Source: Chitinolyticbacter meiyuanensis (lineage in GTDB: Bacteria > Pseudomonadota > Gammaproteobacteria > Burkholderiales > Chitinibacteraceae). Taken from it: DNA of 64,000 bases. The notes beneath the pieces are model-generated. The model was not told the origin of the DNA, ran no database searches, and saw only the letters and a program-made list of their open reading frames with translations. Positions 17,871-29,181 of the stretch are shown piece after piece. The stretch covers positions 1,089,513-1,153,512 of the forward strand of contig NZ_CP041335.1 of the NCBI RefSeq assembly GCF_008033135.1, given 5' to 3'. Positions within the stretch are counted from its first letter, which is position 1; every line of letters begins with the position of its first letter. Both the position numbers and the translations under genes were made by a program.

Positions 17871-18716
17871 ATGGATCAAGATCTGCTCACGCAGGGCACG
17901 GCAACGGTCGGTCGTTATCAGGATATCGTCGTGCAGTACCTCACGGCATTCGGTATCAAGATCCTCGCCGCCATTTTCTTCTGGGTGATTGGCCGCTGGT
18001 TGATCGGCTTTGCCGTCGGCCTGGTACGCAAGTCGCTGGAGAAGCAGCACGTCGATCCCACGGTGCTGCGCTATGTCGGTTCCATCATCACCGTCACGCT
18101 GAACATCATCCTGGTGATCGGCATCCTTGGTTACTTTGGCATCCAGACCACGACATTCGCGGCCTTGATCGCGGCTGCCGGGGTGGCGATCGGCATGGCG
18201 TGGTCCGGCCTGCTCGCAAATTTCGCTGCAGGAGCTTTCATCATCGTGCTGCGCCCGTTTAAGGTGGGGGACTTCATCTGCGCTGCCGGCGTGACCGGCA
18301 CCGTGATGGAGATCGGGCTCTTCGCGACCACCCTCAACACCATGGACAACGTGCAGACCATCGTTGGCAACAACAAGATCTTCAGCGACAACATCCAGAA
18401 CTTCACCGCCAACCCATTCCGGCGTGTCGAGTTGAAGGCGCAATTGGCGGGCTCGACCGACGTCGCGGCGGCGGTGGCGCTGCTGAAGAACAAGATCGGC
18501 GCGATTCCAAACGTGCTGACCGATCCGCCGATCGAGGTGGACATCCTGGAGTTCAACCTGGTCGGTCCGGTGCTGGCGGTGCGGCCGTTCTGCCACAACG
18601 ATCACTACTGGCAGGTGTATTTCGAAACCAACCGGGTGATTCGCGAGAGCTTTATCGAAGCTGGCTATGCCGCGCCGATGCCTGCCCAGACGGTGGTGGT
18701 GCAGCAGCCTGCCTAG
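17871..18716 (+). CDS. mscS: Small-conductance mechanosensitive channel MscS
   Basis: 281 residues, close to E. coli MscS. The channel opens under membrane tension to release solutes in hypo-osmotic shock. Three N-terminal membrane helices are seen (about 25-50, 65-90, 95-125). The third is pore-lining with Gly/Ala-rich AALIAAAGVAIGMAWSGLLA. The cytoplasmic beta domain has FKVGDFICAAGVTGTVMEIG. It is monocistronic, with an inverted repeat before its start and a strong terminator after. Confidence 0.95.
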   Translation: MDQDLLTQGTATVGRYQDIVVQYLTAFGIKILAAIFFWVIGRWLIGFAVGLVRKSLEKQHVDPTVLRYVGSIITVTLNIILVIGILGYFGIQTTTFAALIAAAGVAIGMAWSGLLANFAAGAFIIVLRPFKVGDFICAAGVTGTVMEIGLFATTLNTMDNVQTIVGNNKIFSDNIQNFTANPFRRVELKAQLAGSTDVAAAVALLKNKIGAIPNVLTDPPIEVDILEFNLVGPVLAVRPFCHNDHYWQVYFETNRVIRESFIEAGYAAPMPAQTVVVQQPA

Positions 18717-18732
18717 CTGCTGGTGTAACGCC

Positions 18733-18770
18733 CAAATAAAACGCCCCGCAGTTGCGGGGCGTTTTATTTG
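18733..18770. terminator. Bidirectional terminator between mscS and clpA
   Basis: A perfect 18-bp stem (arms 18733-18750 and 18753-18770, core AAAACGCCCCGCA) closed by a 2-nt loop, with T-rich arms on both strands. It serves the convergent mscS and clpA transcripts. Confidence 0.95.
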
Positions 18771-18780
18771 GAGGTGACCA

Positions 18781-21050
<2,270 letters not shown>

Positions 21051-21054
<4 letters not shown>

Positions 21055-21389
21055 TCGTTTACCTCCATGATGCATTGGAGCGGATGTTGGTGTGCGCGGG
21101 CGTGCTCGGTTACCTGTGCCACCTTGGTGGCTGCGATGTCTTTGGGGTACACCCCGCAGATACCGCGGCCTTCGTTATGCACTTTGAGCATGACAACGGT
21201 GGCTTGTTCTCCCCCCATTGCAAAAAACTCCTGCAGCACGACGATCACGTATTCCATTGGCGTGTAGTCGTCGTTCAGCAAGACCACCCGAAAGAGTGGG
21301 GGAGGTGCCGTGCGCTGCTCACGCAGCGCCTGTTCATGCTCGATCTGATGTTGCAGGGCCATGTTTGTCCAACCGGTTTCCCTATCCAT
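21051..21389 (-). CDS. clpS: ATP-dependent Clp protease adapter ClpS
   Basis: 112 residues from the ATG at 21389; an internal ATG at 21362 giving 103 residues is nearly as likely because neither has a strong ribosome binding site. ClpS recognises N-degron residues and delivers them to ClpA. The core [19 protein letters not shown] and the ligand-pocket His region ([20 protein letters not shown]) are conserved. The ATGA overlap with clpA indicates coupled translation. Confidence 0.95.
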
Positions 21390-21460
21390 TTTGGCCCGTG
21401 GGGGGGCTTTTTCAAGCGTTCCAACGATGCAACAGTTTGCTGAAATTCACGGGCGCGCGC

Positions 21461-21490
21461 TTGACCTGTTTCGTAACTATCGCGTAAAAA
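21461..21490 (+). promoter_or_regulatory. Candidate promoter of the cold shock gene with long leader
   Basis: TTGACC (21461-21466) and TAAAAA (21485-21490) are spaced 18 bp apart and point at the cold shock gene. Start near 21497 would give a leader of about 115 nt, in keeping with the long 5' UTRs of cspA-type mRNAs. A second TTGACT lies at 21547-21552 but lacks a good partner box. Confidence 0.45.
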
Positions 21491-21611
21491 CAAATCGCGT
21501 TTGATGGACAAGTTTCATGCCTTACCGGTACACCCGTCGTTTGGCCTTGACTTCAAACAGGCGGCGCCCGTGGGGGTGCTGTTTCTATGCATATCTTGGA
21601 GAAAGACCTGA

Positions 21612-21815
21612 ATGGCTACGGGTACCGTGAAGTGGTTCAATGATTCCAAAGGCTTTGGCTTTATTACTCCGGATGAAGGCGGCGACGATATCTTCGCTCA
21701 CTTCTCCGCGATCAATATGCAAGGCTTCAAGACCCTGAAGGAAGGCCAGCGCGTTTCGTTCGAAGTCGCGACCGGCCCGAAGGGCAAGCAAGCTGCAAAC
21801 ATTCAGGCTGCCTGA
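21612..21815 (+). CDS. Cold shock protein (CspA family)
   Basis: 67 residues forming a single cold shock domain, a small RNA/ssDNA chaperone. RNP1 (KGFGFI) and RNP2 (DIFAHF) motifs are intact, with the usual [20 protein letters not shown] start. GGAGA lies 9 nt before the ATG. Which csp paralogue it is cannot be told from this sequence. It is monocistronic with its own terminator. Confidence 0.96.
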   Translation: MATGTVKWFNDSKGFGFITPDEGGDDIFAHFSAINMQGFKTLKEGQRVSFEVATGPKGKQAANIQAA

Positions 21816-21832
21816 TTGTTGCGTTTGTGCTG

Positions 21833-21858
21833 AAAAACCCCGCGCAAGCGGGGTTTTT
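21833..21858 (+). terminator. Cold shock gene terminator
   Basis: AAAAACCCCGC (21833-21843) and GCGGGGTTTTT (21848-21858) form a perfect 11-bp stem with a GCAA tetraloop and further T residues. A nearly identical hairpin lies 56 bp downstream. Confidence 0.93.
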
Positions 21859-21888
21859 CTTTTGGCTGGCTTCGGTTGGCGGCCGACA

Positions 21889-21914
21889 AAAAACCCCGCC
21901 TGAGCGGGGTTTTT
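21889..21914 (-). terminator. icd terminator (works on either strand)
   Basis: AAAAACCCCGC (21889-21899) and GCGGGGTTTTT (21904-21914) with a CTGA loop. It lies 18 nt after the icd stop codon on the - strand and backs up the cold shock gene terminator on the + strand. Confidence 0.93.
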
Positions 21915-21931
21915 GACCACGCCAGCATAAC

Positions 21932-23155
21932 TTACATGCGGGCGATGATGGCCTTGCCGAAGGCCGAGCAGCTCACTTCCTCGGCGCCTTCCATCAGGCG
22001 GGCGAAGTCGTAGGTGACGATCTTGTCCTGGATGGTCTTTTCCATCGCCTGGATGATCAGATCGGCGGCTTCCTTCCAGCCCATGTGGCGCAGCATCATT
22101 TCAGCAGACAGCAGCAGCGAGCCTGGGTTTACCTTGTCCTGGCCGGCGTACTTCGGAGCGGTGCCGTGGGTGGCTTCGAAGCAGGCCACGTTGTCCGACA
22201 GGTTGGCACCCGGGGCAATGCCGATGCCGCCCACTTCCGCAGCCAGCGCGTCGGAGATGTAGTCGCCGTTCAGGTTCAGCGTGGCGATCACGTCGTACTC
22301 GGCCGGACGCAGCAGGATCTGCTGCAGGAAGGCGTCTGCGATCACGTCCTTGATCACGATGCCGTTGGGCAGTTGTACCCACGGACCGCCGTCGATCTCG
22401 ACGCCGCCGAATTCCTTCTTGGCGAGCTCATAGCCCCAAGTGCGGAACATGCCTTCCGTGAATTTCATGATGTTGCCCTTGTGGACAAGGGTCACGGACT
22501 TGCGGTTGTTGTCGATCGCGTACTGGATCGCCTTGCGCACCAGGCGCTCGGTACCTTCCTTGCTGACCGGCTTGATGCCGATACTGGACGATTCCGGGAA
22601 GCGGATCTTCTTCACGCCCATCTGTTCCTGCAGGAACTCGATCACCTTCTTGGCGCCTTCGCTGGTGGCGTCCCACTCGATGCCGGCGTAGATGTCCTCG
22701 GTGTTCTCACGGAAGATCACCATGTCGATCAGCTCGGGCTTCTTCACCGGCGAGGGCACGCCGTCGAAGTAGCGCACCGGGCGCAGGCAGACATAGAGAT
22801 CCAGCTGTTGGCGCAGGGCCACGTTCAGCGAGCGGATGCCGCCGCCGACCGGGGTCGCCAGCGGGCCCTTGATCGAGACCACGTATTCCTTCAGCGCATC
22901 CAGTGTTTCCTGCGGCAGGTAGGTGTCGTTGCCGTAGATCTTGGCCGCCTTCTCGCCGCAGTAGATTTCCATCCAGTTGATCTTGCGTGCGCCGCCGTAG
23001 CACTTGGCCACGGCTGCATCGACCACGTCCTTCATCACCGGGGTGATATCGACGCCGATGCCATCGCCTTCGATGAACGGGATGATCGGGTTATCCGGGG
23101 TGGCGAGGTTCGGAACGATCTTCGCGCCCTCGGCGGGCACCTTGATATGGCTCAT
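21932..23155 (-). CDS. icd: NADP-dependent isocitrate dehydrogenase
   Basis: 407 residues from the ATG at 23155 ([10 protein letters not shown]), preceded by GGGAAAG. The enzyme decarboxylates isocitrate to 2-oxoglutarate in the TCA cycle. Family marks are [16 protein letters not shown], the phosphorylatable-Ser region [14 protein letters not shown] (equivalent to E. coli Ser113), and the NADP region [17 protein letters not shown]. It is divergent from rluE; icd, rluE, nudJ and mnmA are also neighbours in E. coli. Confidence 0.97.
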   Translation of the reverse strand: MSHIKVPAEGAKIVPNLATPDNPIIPFIEGDGIGVDITPVMKDVVDAAVAKCYGGARKINWMEIYCGEKAAKIYGNDTYLPQETLDALKEYVVSIKGPLATPVGGGIRSLNVALRQQLDLYVCLRPVRYFDGVPSPVKKPELIDMVIFRENTEDIYAGIEWDATSEGAKKVIEFLQEQMGVKKIRFPESSSIGIKPVSKEGTERLVRKAIQYAIDNNRKSVTLVHKGNIMKFTEGMFRTWGYELAKKEFGGVEIDGGPWVQLPNGIVIKDVIADAFLQQILLRPAEYDVIATLNLNGDYISDALAAEVGGIGIAPGANLSDNVACFEATHGTAPKYAGQDKVNPGSLLLSAEMMLRHMGWKEAADLIIQAMEKTIQDKIVTYDFARLMEGAEEVSCSAFGKAIIARM

Positions 23156-23297
23156 CGTTGACTTTCCCATCTGTTGGATTTTGGACAGCGGCGCGCCTCG
23201 TTACGGTGCACGCATCAAACCCCGGATTATCGCGTGAACGCGGGTTTCATGCCAAGTCGCTCAGGCGGGACGGACGGTGCTCGCGCTACAATCGGGC

Positions 23298-23939
23298 ATG
23301 GCCAAGCTCATCCTCCTGAACAAGCCCTATGGCGTGATCTGCCAGTTCTCGCCAAGCCCACCGCACCAGTCGCTCGCCGACTACGTGCCGGTGAAGGGCA
23401 TCTATCCAGCCGGTCGGCTCGATACCGATTCGGAAGGACTGGTGCTGCTGACCGATTCCGGCCCATTGCAGGCACGTATTGCCGATCCCCGGCACAAGCT
23501 CGTCAAGACCTACTGGGTGCAGGTGGAGGGCGAGCCGGACGACAACGCACTCGCGCCACTGCGGCAAGGGGTGGACCTGGGCGATTTCGTCACGCTGCCA
23601 GCTGAGGTGCGCATCATGGCCGAGCCTGAGGGGTTATGGCCACGCCAGCCGCCGGTGCGTTTTCGCGCCGCCATTCCCACCAGCTGGCTGGAAATCCGCA
23701 TCGCCGAGGGCAAGAACCGTCAAGTACGGCGGATGACAGCGAAGGTTGGCTTCCCCACGCTACGGTTGATCCGCTGGGCGGTGGGTGAGCACACGCTAGC
23801 TGATCTAGCGCCGGGGCAATGGTGCGAATTGCAGGTTGCGGTGCCGGCGACTCAAGCCATGCCGTCGAGGGGGGGGCGCTCCAGGTCCGAAGCGGCGGGG
23901 GCGGCGCGGGCCGAATCGCCCACAATGAACAAACTTTAA
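23298..23939 (+). CDS. rluE: 23S rRNA pseudouridine synthase RluE
   Basis: 213 residues from the ATG at 23298 (MAKLILLNKPYGVICQFS). RluE converts U2457 (E. coli numbering) of 23S rRNA. The catalytic Asp lies in PAGRLDTDSEGLVLLT, and the RsuA-type end motif NRQVRRMTAKVGFPTLRLIR is present. No S4 domain is seen, as in E. coli RluE. A TACAAT box ends only 5 nt before the ATG, suggesting a leaderless or near-leaderless mRNA. The C-terminal 20-25 residues are low-complexity (RGGRSRSEAAGAARAES). Confidence 0.93.
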   Translation: MAKLILLNKPYGVICQFSPSPPHQSLADYVPVKGIYPAGRLDTDSEGLVLLTDSGPLQARIADPRHKLVKTYWVQVEGEPDDNALAPLRQGVDLGDFVTLPAEVRIMAEPEGLWPRQPPVRFRAAIPTSWLEIRIAEGKNRQVRRMTAKVGFPTLRLIRWAVGEHTLADLAPGQWCELQVAVPATQAMPSRGGRSRSEAAGAARAESPTMNKL

Positions 23940-23941
23940 GC

Positions 23942-23969
23942 TTGCGAGTGTGGAAAGCGATTCTATGCT
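23942..23969 (+). promoter_or_regulatory. Promoter of the small Lys-rich secreted protein gene
   Basis: TTGCGA (23942-23947) and TATGCT (23964-23969) with a 16-bp spacer, about 35 nt ahead of the start codon. It begins immediately after the rluE stop codon, so the small gene seems to be its own unit. Confidence 0.5.
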
Positions 23970-24003
23970 GCGGATTGGGTCAACCCCCATAAGGAGCATT
24001 GCG

Positions 24004-24210
24004 ATGAAGAAGCTGTTGATGATCTTGGCTGCATTCGGTCTCGCAGGTCATGCGTTGGCCAATGAGGCAGCGCCGGAAAAGGCGGATGGCAAATCTGTCC
24101 AGGAATATAAGGCCAAGCAAGAGGCGCAAAAGAAAAAGGATGCCCAGAAGAAGGCCAAGAAAAAGGCAGACGAAGAGCACAAGAAGGCCGAAGGCGAAGC
24201 GTCGCATTGA
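24004..24210 (+). CDS. Small secreted Lys/Ala/Glu-rich protein
   Basis: 68 residues from an ATG with AAGGAG upstream. Residues 1-20 are a Sec signal peptide (MKKLLMILAAFGLAGHALA) with cleavage expected after ALA, leaving about 48 residues made almost wholly of Lys, Ala, Glu and Gln (QEAQKKKDAQKKAKKKADEE). The mature part is predicted to be a single charged helix or coiled coil in the periplasm. It has its own promoter and terminator. I do not recognise a family; no enzymatic function is suggested. Confidence 0.85.
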   Translation: MKKLLMILAAFGLAGHALANEAAPEKADGKSVQEYKAKQEAQKKKDAQKKAKKKADEEHKKAEGEASH

Positions 24211-24229
24211 CACGCGCTGTTCACGGCAG

Positions 24230-24257
24230 CGGGCGAGGAGACTCGCCCGTTTCTTTT
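24230..24257 (+). terminator. Terminator of the Lys-rich protein gene
   Basis: CGGGCGAG (24230-24237) and CTCGCCCG (24242-24249) with a GAGA loop, followed by TTTCTTTTT. It lies 19 nt after the stop codon. Confidence 0.9.
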
Positions 24258-24317
24258 TGCCAGTCGGTGGAGGTGCCGGATCGGGTAAAATAGCGCTTTG
24301 TTTTCAGCAGCATTGCC

Positions 24318-24779
24318 ATGTGGAAGCCCAATGTCACCGTTGCCACGGTTGTCGAGCGCAACGGTCGATTCCTGATCGTCGAAGAGCGCATCCTTGGTGA
24401 GCGCAAACTCAACCAGCCGGCCGGCCATGTCGAGCAAGGCGAGAGCATCACCGCCGCGTGCGTACGCGAAACGCTCGAGGAAACCGCGCACCATTTCGCG
24501 CCCACCGCGCTGGTCGGCATCTATCAGTGGAGCCCGCCGGAGCGGCCGGAGCTGACTTACCTGCGTTTCGCCTTCACCGGTGAGCTCACCGGCCACGAGC
24601 CGGAGCGTGCGCTCGACGATGGCATCGAGACCGCGCTGTGGCTGAGTCGGGACGAGCTGGTCGCCCGCAGCGCCGAGCACCGCAGCCCGCTGATCCTTGC
24701 CTGCATCGATGACTACCTGGCCGGCAAGCGCTATCCGCTCGCATTGCTGCGTGATTTTGATCGGCAGGAGGCTGCATGA
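24318..24779 (+). CDS. nudJ: Nudix hydrolase, NudJ-type phosphatase
   Basis: 153 residues. NudJ (YmfB) hydrolyses nucleoside di- and triphosphates and thiamine pyrophosphate-type substrates. The Nudix box is recognisable as [20 protein letters not shown], but the consensus Gly two residues after the final Glu is Ala here (EETAHH). Gene order icd/rluE/nudJ/mnmA matches E. coli. A TAAAAT -10-like box lies about 30 nt upstream. Its stop overlaps the mnmA start (ATGA), so the two are coupled. Confidence 0.9.
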   Translation: MWKPNVTVATVVERNGRFLIVEERILGERKLNQPAGHVEQGESITAACVRETLEETAHHFAPTALVGIYQWSPPERPELTYLRFAFTGELTGHEPERALDDGIETALWLSRDELVARSAEHRSPLILACIDDYLAGKRYPLALLRDFDRQEAA

Positions 24780-25849
24780 GCGTGGCCAAGATCGTGGTGG
24801 GGCTGTCGGGGGGCGTAGATTCGTCGGTGAGTGCGCACCTGTTGAAGGTGCAGGGCTATGACGTGCATGGTGTGTTCATGCAGAACTGGGAAGACGACAA
24901 CAACGACGAATACTGCTCGATCAAGGAAGACAGCATGGACGCCATCGCGGTGGCGGACCTGTTGGGCATCGATATCGAGCTGGTCAACTTTGCCAAGGAA
25001 TACAAGGACCGAGTGTTCTCGTACTTTCTGGCCGAGTATTCCGCCGGCCGTACACCGAACCCGGACATCCTGTGCAACAGCGAGATCAAGTTCCGCTGCT
25101 TCCTCGATTACGCGATCGAGCTGGGTGGCGCCAAGATGGCTACCGGCCATTATTGCGGCAACCGGCTGCGTAGCGATGGCCGTACCGAGCTGATCCGCGC
25201 GGCGGACCAGGGCAAGGACCAGACCTATTTCCTGTATCGCCTGAGCCAGGAGCAGGTGAGCCAGGCGGTGTTCCCGTTAGGCGGCCTGCAAAAGAGCGAG
25301 GTGCGCCGCATTGCCGAGGAGATCGGCCTGCCCAATGCCAGGAAAAAGGACAGCACCGGCATCTGCTTCATCGGCGAGCGCCCGTTCCGTGACTTTCTCA
25401 ACCGCTATCTGCCGAAAAAACCGGGTGCCATGGTCACGCCGGAAGGCCGGGTGATGGGCGAGCACATGGGGCTGATGTACTACACGCTGGGGCAGCGCTC
25501 CGGTCTTGGCATCGGTGGCGACAAGACGGGCAGCGGCGAACCGTGGTTCGTCGGTGGCAAGAATATCGAGACCAACGAGCTGATCGTGGTACAGGGGCAC
25601 GACCATCCGCTGTTGCTCAAACCCACGCTGCGCGCGAAGGATTGCTCGTGGATACTCGGCGAGCTGCCGATGGAGGGTCGCTACACCGCCAAGACGCGCT
25701 ACCGGCAGCAGGACGCTGCGTGCACGCTGCGCCACATCGATGGCGGCGTCGAGCTCGATTTCGCCGAGGCACAATGGGCGGTGACGCCGGGGCAATCGAT
25801 GGTGCTGTACCAGGGCGACGTTTGCCTGGGCGGCGGCATCATCCAGTAG
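24776..25849 (+). CDS. mnmA: tRNA-specific 2-thiouridylase MnmA
   Basis: 357 residues. MnmA thiolates U34 of Lys, Glu and Gln tRNAs. The PP-loop [15 protein letters not shown] is at the N-terminus, and the two catalytic Cys are in [13 protein letters not shown] and [12 protein letters not shown]. The insertion [14 protein letters not shown] is typical of proteobacterial MnmA. It overlaps nudJ by 4 nt and is convergent with the antiporter gene, with a 24-bp gap holding no clear terminator. Confidence 0.97.
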   Translation: MSVAKIVVGLSGGVDSSVSAHLLKVQGYDVHGVFMQNWEDDNNDEYCSIKEDSMDAIAVADLLGIDIELVNFAKEYKDRVFSYFLAEYSAGRTPNPDILCNSEIKFRCFLDYAIELGGAKMATGHYCGNRLRSDGRTELIRAADQGKDQTYFLYRLSQEQVSQAVFPLGGLQKSEVRRIAEEIGLPNARKKDSTGICFIGERPFRDFLNRYLPKKPGAMVTPEGRVMGEHMGLMYYTLGQRSGLGIGGDKTGSGEPWFVGGKNIETNELIVVQGHDHPLLLKPTLRAKDCSWILGELPMEGRYTAKTRYRQQDAACTLRHIDGGVELDFAEAQWAVTPGQSMVLYQGDVCLGGGIIQ

Positions 25850-25873
25850 CGGTCCGCGGTGCCTTGCGTGCGC

Positions 25874-27184
25874 TCACAACGCCATTACCGCCACCCAGCC
25901 TGCGGCCAGCAGCGGCAGGTTGTAGTGCAGGAAGGTTGGCACCACCGTGTCCCACATATGATCGTGCTGGCCGTCGACATTCAGGCCCGCCGTGGGCCCC
26001 AGGGTCGAATCGGACACCGGCGAGCCGGCGTCGCCCAATGCGCCGGCGGTGCCGATCAGGCAGACGATAGCCGTCGGCGACAAGCCCAGCTGCAGCGATA
26101 GCGGCACATACAGCGTGGCGAGGATGGGCACGGTGGAGAACGACGAGCCGATCCCCAGCGTGACCACCAGCCCGACCAGCAGCATCAGGAACACCGCCAG
26201 TCCCTTGCTGTCGCCGATTACATCGACCGAAGCGGCCACCAGCCGGGCGACGTCGCCGGTTGCCTTCAGCACCTCGGCAAAGCCCGAAGCCGCGATCATG
26301 ATCAGGCCGATACCGGCCATCATCTTCATGCCTTCCATGAACACACCATCCGCATCACGCCAGCGTAGCGCGCCACCCGCCACGCACACGGTGAAACCGG
26401 CCAGCGCGCCCAGCAGCATGGAGTCGGCCCACAGCTGGGTGATGAAGGTAACGACCACGGCGATGCTGGCAACCAGCAAGGTGCGCGGCGTGTAACGGGC
26501 GTCCTCGTGCTCGGCGCGCGCGAGGCGCGCCAGATTGTAGTCGCGCGGCTTGCGGTAGCTGAAACAGGCGATGGCAAGGCCGAGCGCCATGCCCAGTGCC
26601 GGGATCGCCATCGCGTGCATCACGTCGACGTCGTTCGCGTCGAGCCCGGCCTTGGCGATGCTGCCGAGCAGGATCTGCTTGAGGAAGATTTCGCCAAAGC
26701 CCACCGGCAGAAACATGTAGGGCGTGATCAAACCGAAGGTGATGATGCAGGCCAAGAGGCGCCGGTCCACCCGCAGCTGGCCCAGCGTGAACAGCAGCGG
26801 TGGCACCAGAAGCGGGATGAAGGCAATGTGGATGGGCAGCAGGTTCTGCGAGGAGATCGCCAGCAGCAGCAGTGCGCCGAAGATCGCCCATTTCACGCTA
26901 CGCCCGCCGCCACCGCGTTGCACCGCCCGGGCCAGCCCGTCGGCGAGCGCGTGCGGCAGGCCGGATGACGCGATTGCCATGGCGAAGGCGCCGAGCAGTG
27001 CATAGGACAGCGCCACGCCGGCGCCGCCACCCAGGCCGCCATTGAAGGCGGCAAGAGTGGCCGCGAGATCCAGCCCACCCAGCAGGCCGCCGACGACAGC
27101 GCTCGCCAGCAAGCTGATCACCACGTTCACACGCGCCAGCGACAACGCCAGCATCAGCAGGACGGCAATCACGACGGAATTCAT
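25874..27184 (-). CDS. Na+/H+ antiporter family protein (NhaC-like)
   Basis: 436 residues from the ATG at 27184 with a CAGGAG ribosome binding site. The protein has about eleven hydrophobic segments. Motifs resemble the Na_H_antiport_2/NhaC families: ISSQNLLPIHIAFIPLLVPP, LVVTLGIGSSFSTVPILATL, and AGALGDAGSPVSDSTLGPTA near the end. The likely role is cation/proton exchange at the inner membrane. The substrate cannot be assigned; some relatives carry amino acids or organic anions. Confidence 0.82.
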   Translation of the reverse strand: MNSVVIAVLLMLALSLARVNVVISLLASAVVGGLLGGLDLAATLAAFNGGLGGGAGVALSYALLGAFAMAIASSGLPHALADGLARAVQRGGGGRSVKWAIFGALLLLAISSQNLLPIHIAFIPLLVPPLLFTLGQLRVDRRLLACIITFGLITPYMFLPVGFGEIFLKQILLGSIAKAGLDANDVDVMHAMAIPALGMALGLAIACFSYRKPRDYNLARLARAEHEDARYTPRTLLVASIAVVVTFITQLWADSMLLGALAGFTVCVAGGALRWRDADGVFMEGMKMMAGIGLIMIAASGFAEVLKATGDVARLVAASVDVIGDSKGLAVFLMLLVGLVVTLGIGSSFSTVPILATLYVPLSLQLGLSPTAIVCLIGTAGALGDAGSPVSDSTLGPTAGLNVDGQHDHMWDTVVPTFLHYNLPLLAAGWVAVMAL

Positions 27185-27374
27185 GGCGGGCTCCTGGACG
27201 GGCAAAGGCGGCGATGATCCGCCAAGCTGGGCGGACCTGCATCGCGGCTAACGGCAATGGCAGCATCGGTACGCTGCGCTTTTACGGCGCATTGATGTCG
27301 CCGTGCCGGTTCTTGACGGGATGTTTATGCCGGCCTGCCTAGCATGCCGGGGTCGCCATCCTTCAGGACACTGT

Positions 27375-28136
27375 ATGAAACCCGTCGCCATCCTGCGCCA
27401 CGATCCGCTTCAAGGCCCTGGCTATCTGCTCGACTTCCTTGTGCGTCACGGCATTCCGCATCGCCTGTTTGCCATCGACGCCGGTGATACGCCGCCGACC
27501 CGTGCTAGCGAATTCTCCGGCGTGGTGGTGCTGGGTTCGCCTGCCAGCGTCAACGACGGGTTGTTGTGGATGCGGCGCGAGGAACGGCTGCTGGTGGACG
27601 CGCTGCACCTGTCAGTGCCCATCCTCGGGCACTGCTTCGGCGGTCAGATGCTGGCTCGCGCACTGGGCGCCGAGGTGCGGCGCAATCCGGTGCCGCAGAT
27701 CGGCTGGGGCCGGGTGTTCGTGACGCAGTTCGACGAATCGCGTCGCTGGTTCGGGCCGCGCCGCGAACTGCAGCTGTTCCACTGGCACTACGAGACCTTT
27801 GCCATCCCGCGCGGTGCGCGCCGGGTGCTGTTCGGCAGCTATTGCATGAACAAGGGTTTTGCCTATGGCCCGCATCTAGGCGTGCAGTCGCACCTGGAGG
27901 TGACCGAAGCGACGGTGCGCAGCTGGTGCGCGCAGGGGGTGAGCGAGATCGCGGACCATGCCGGCCCCGCAGTACAAGACGCAGCGGATCTGCTGGCCGA
28001 CTTGCCGGCCAAGGTGGCGGCGCTGCATTGCATTGCCGACCAGGTGTATGGCCAATGGGCAAGCCGGTTGGCGCGGCCGGTGTTGCTGCGGCCGCACGGC
28101 GGCGAAGGCTGGGGACGGGCGCTGAACGGTGGCTGA
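27375..28136 (+). CDS. Class I glutamine amidotransferase-like protein
   Basis: 253 residues from the ATG at 27375. The fold is that of GMP synthase-type glutaminase domains: nucleophile Cys in ILGHCFGGQMLARALG, His in LFHWHYETFAIP and acidic residue in LGVQSHLEVTEAT. These stand-alone enzymes are usually annotated GMP synthase-like, and the acceptor substrate is unknown. It is convergent with mutY. The Cys environment (GHCFGGQ) fits an active glutaminase. Confidence 0.88.
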   Translation: MKPVAILRHDPLQGPGYLLDFLVRHGIPHRLFAIDAGDTPPTRASEFSGVVVLGSPASVNDGLLWMRREERLLVDALHLSVPILGHCFGGQMLARALGAEVRRNPVPQIGWGRVFVTQFDESRRWFGPRRELQLFHWHYETFAIPRGARRVLFGSYCMNKGFAYGPHLGVQSHLEVTEATVRSWCAQGVSEIADHAGPAVQDAADLLADLPAKVAALHCIADQVYGQWASRLARPVLLRPHGGEGWGRALNGG

Positions 28137-28146
28137 GCCGGCGTGG

Positions 28147-29177
<1,031 letters not shown>

Positions 29178-29181
<4 letters not shown>

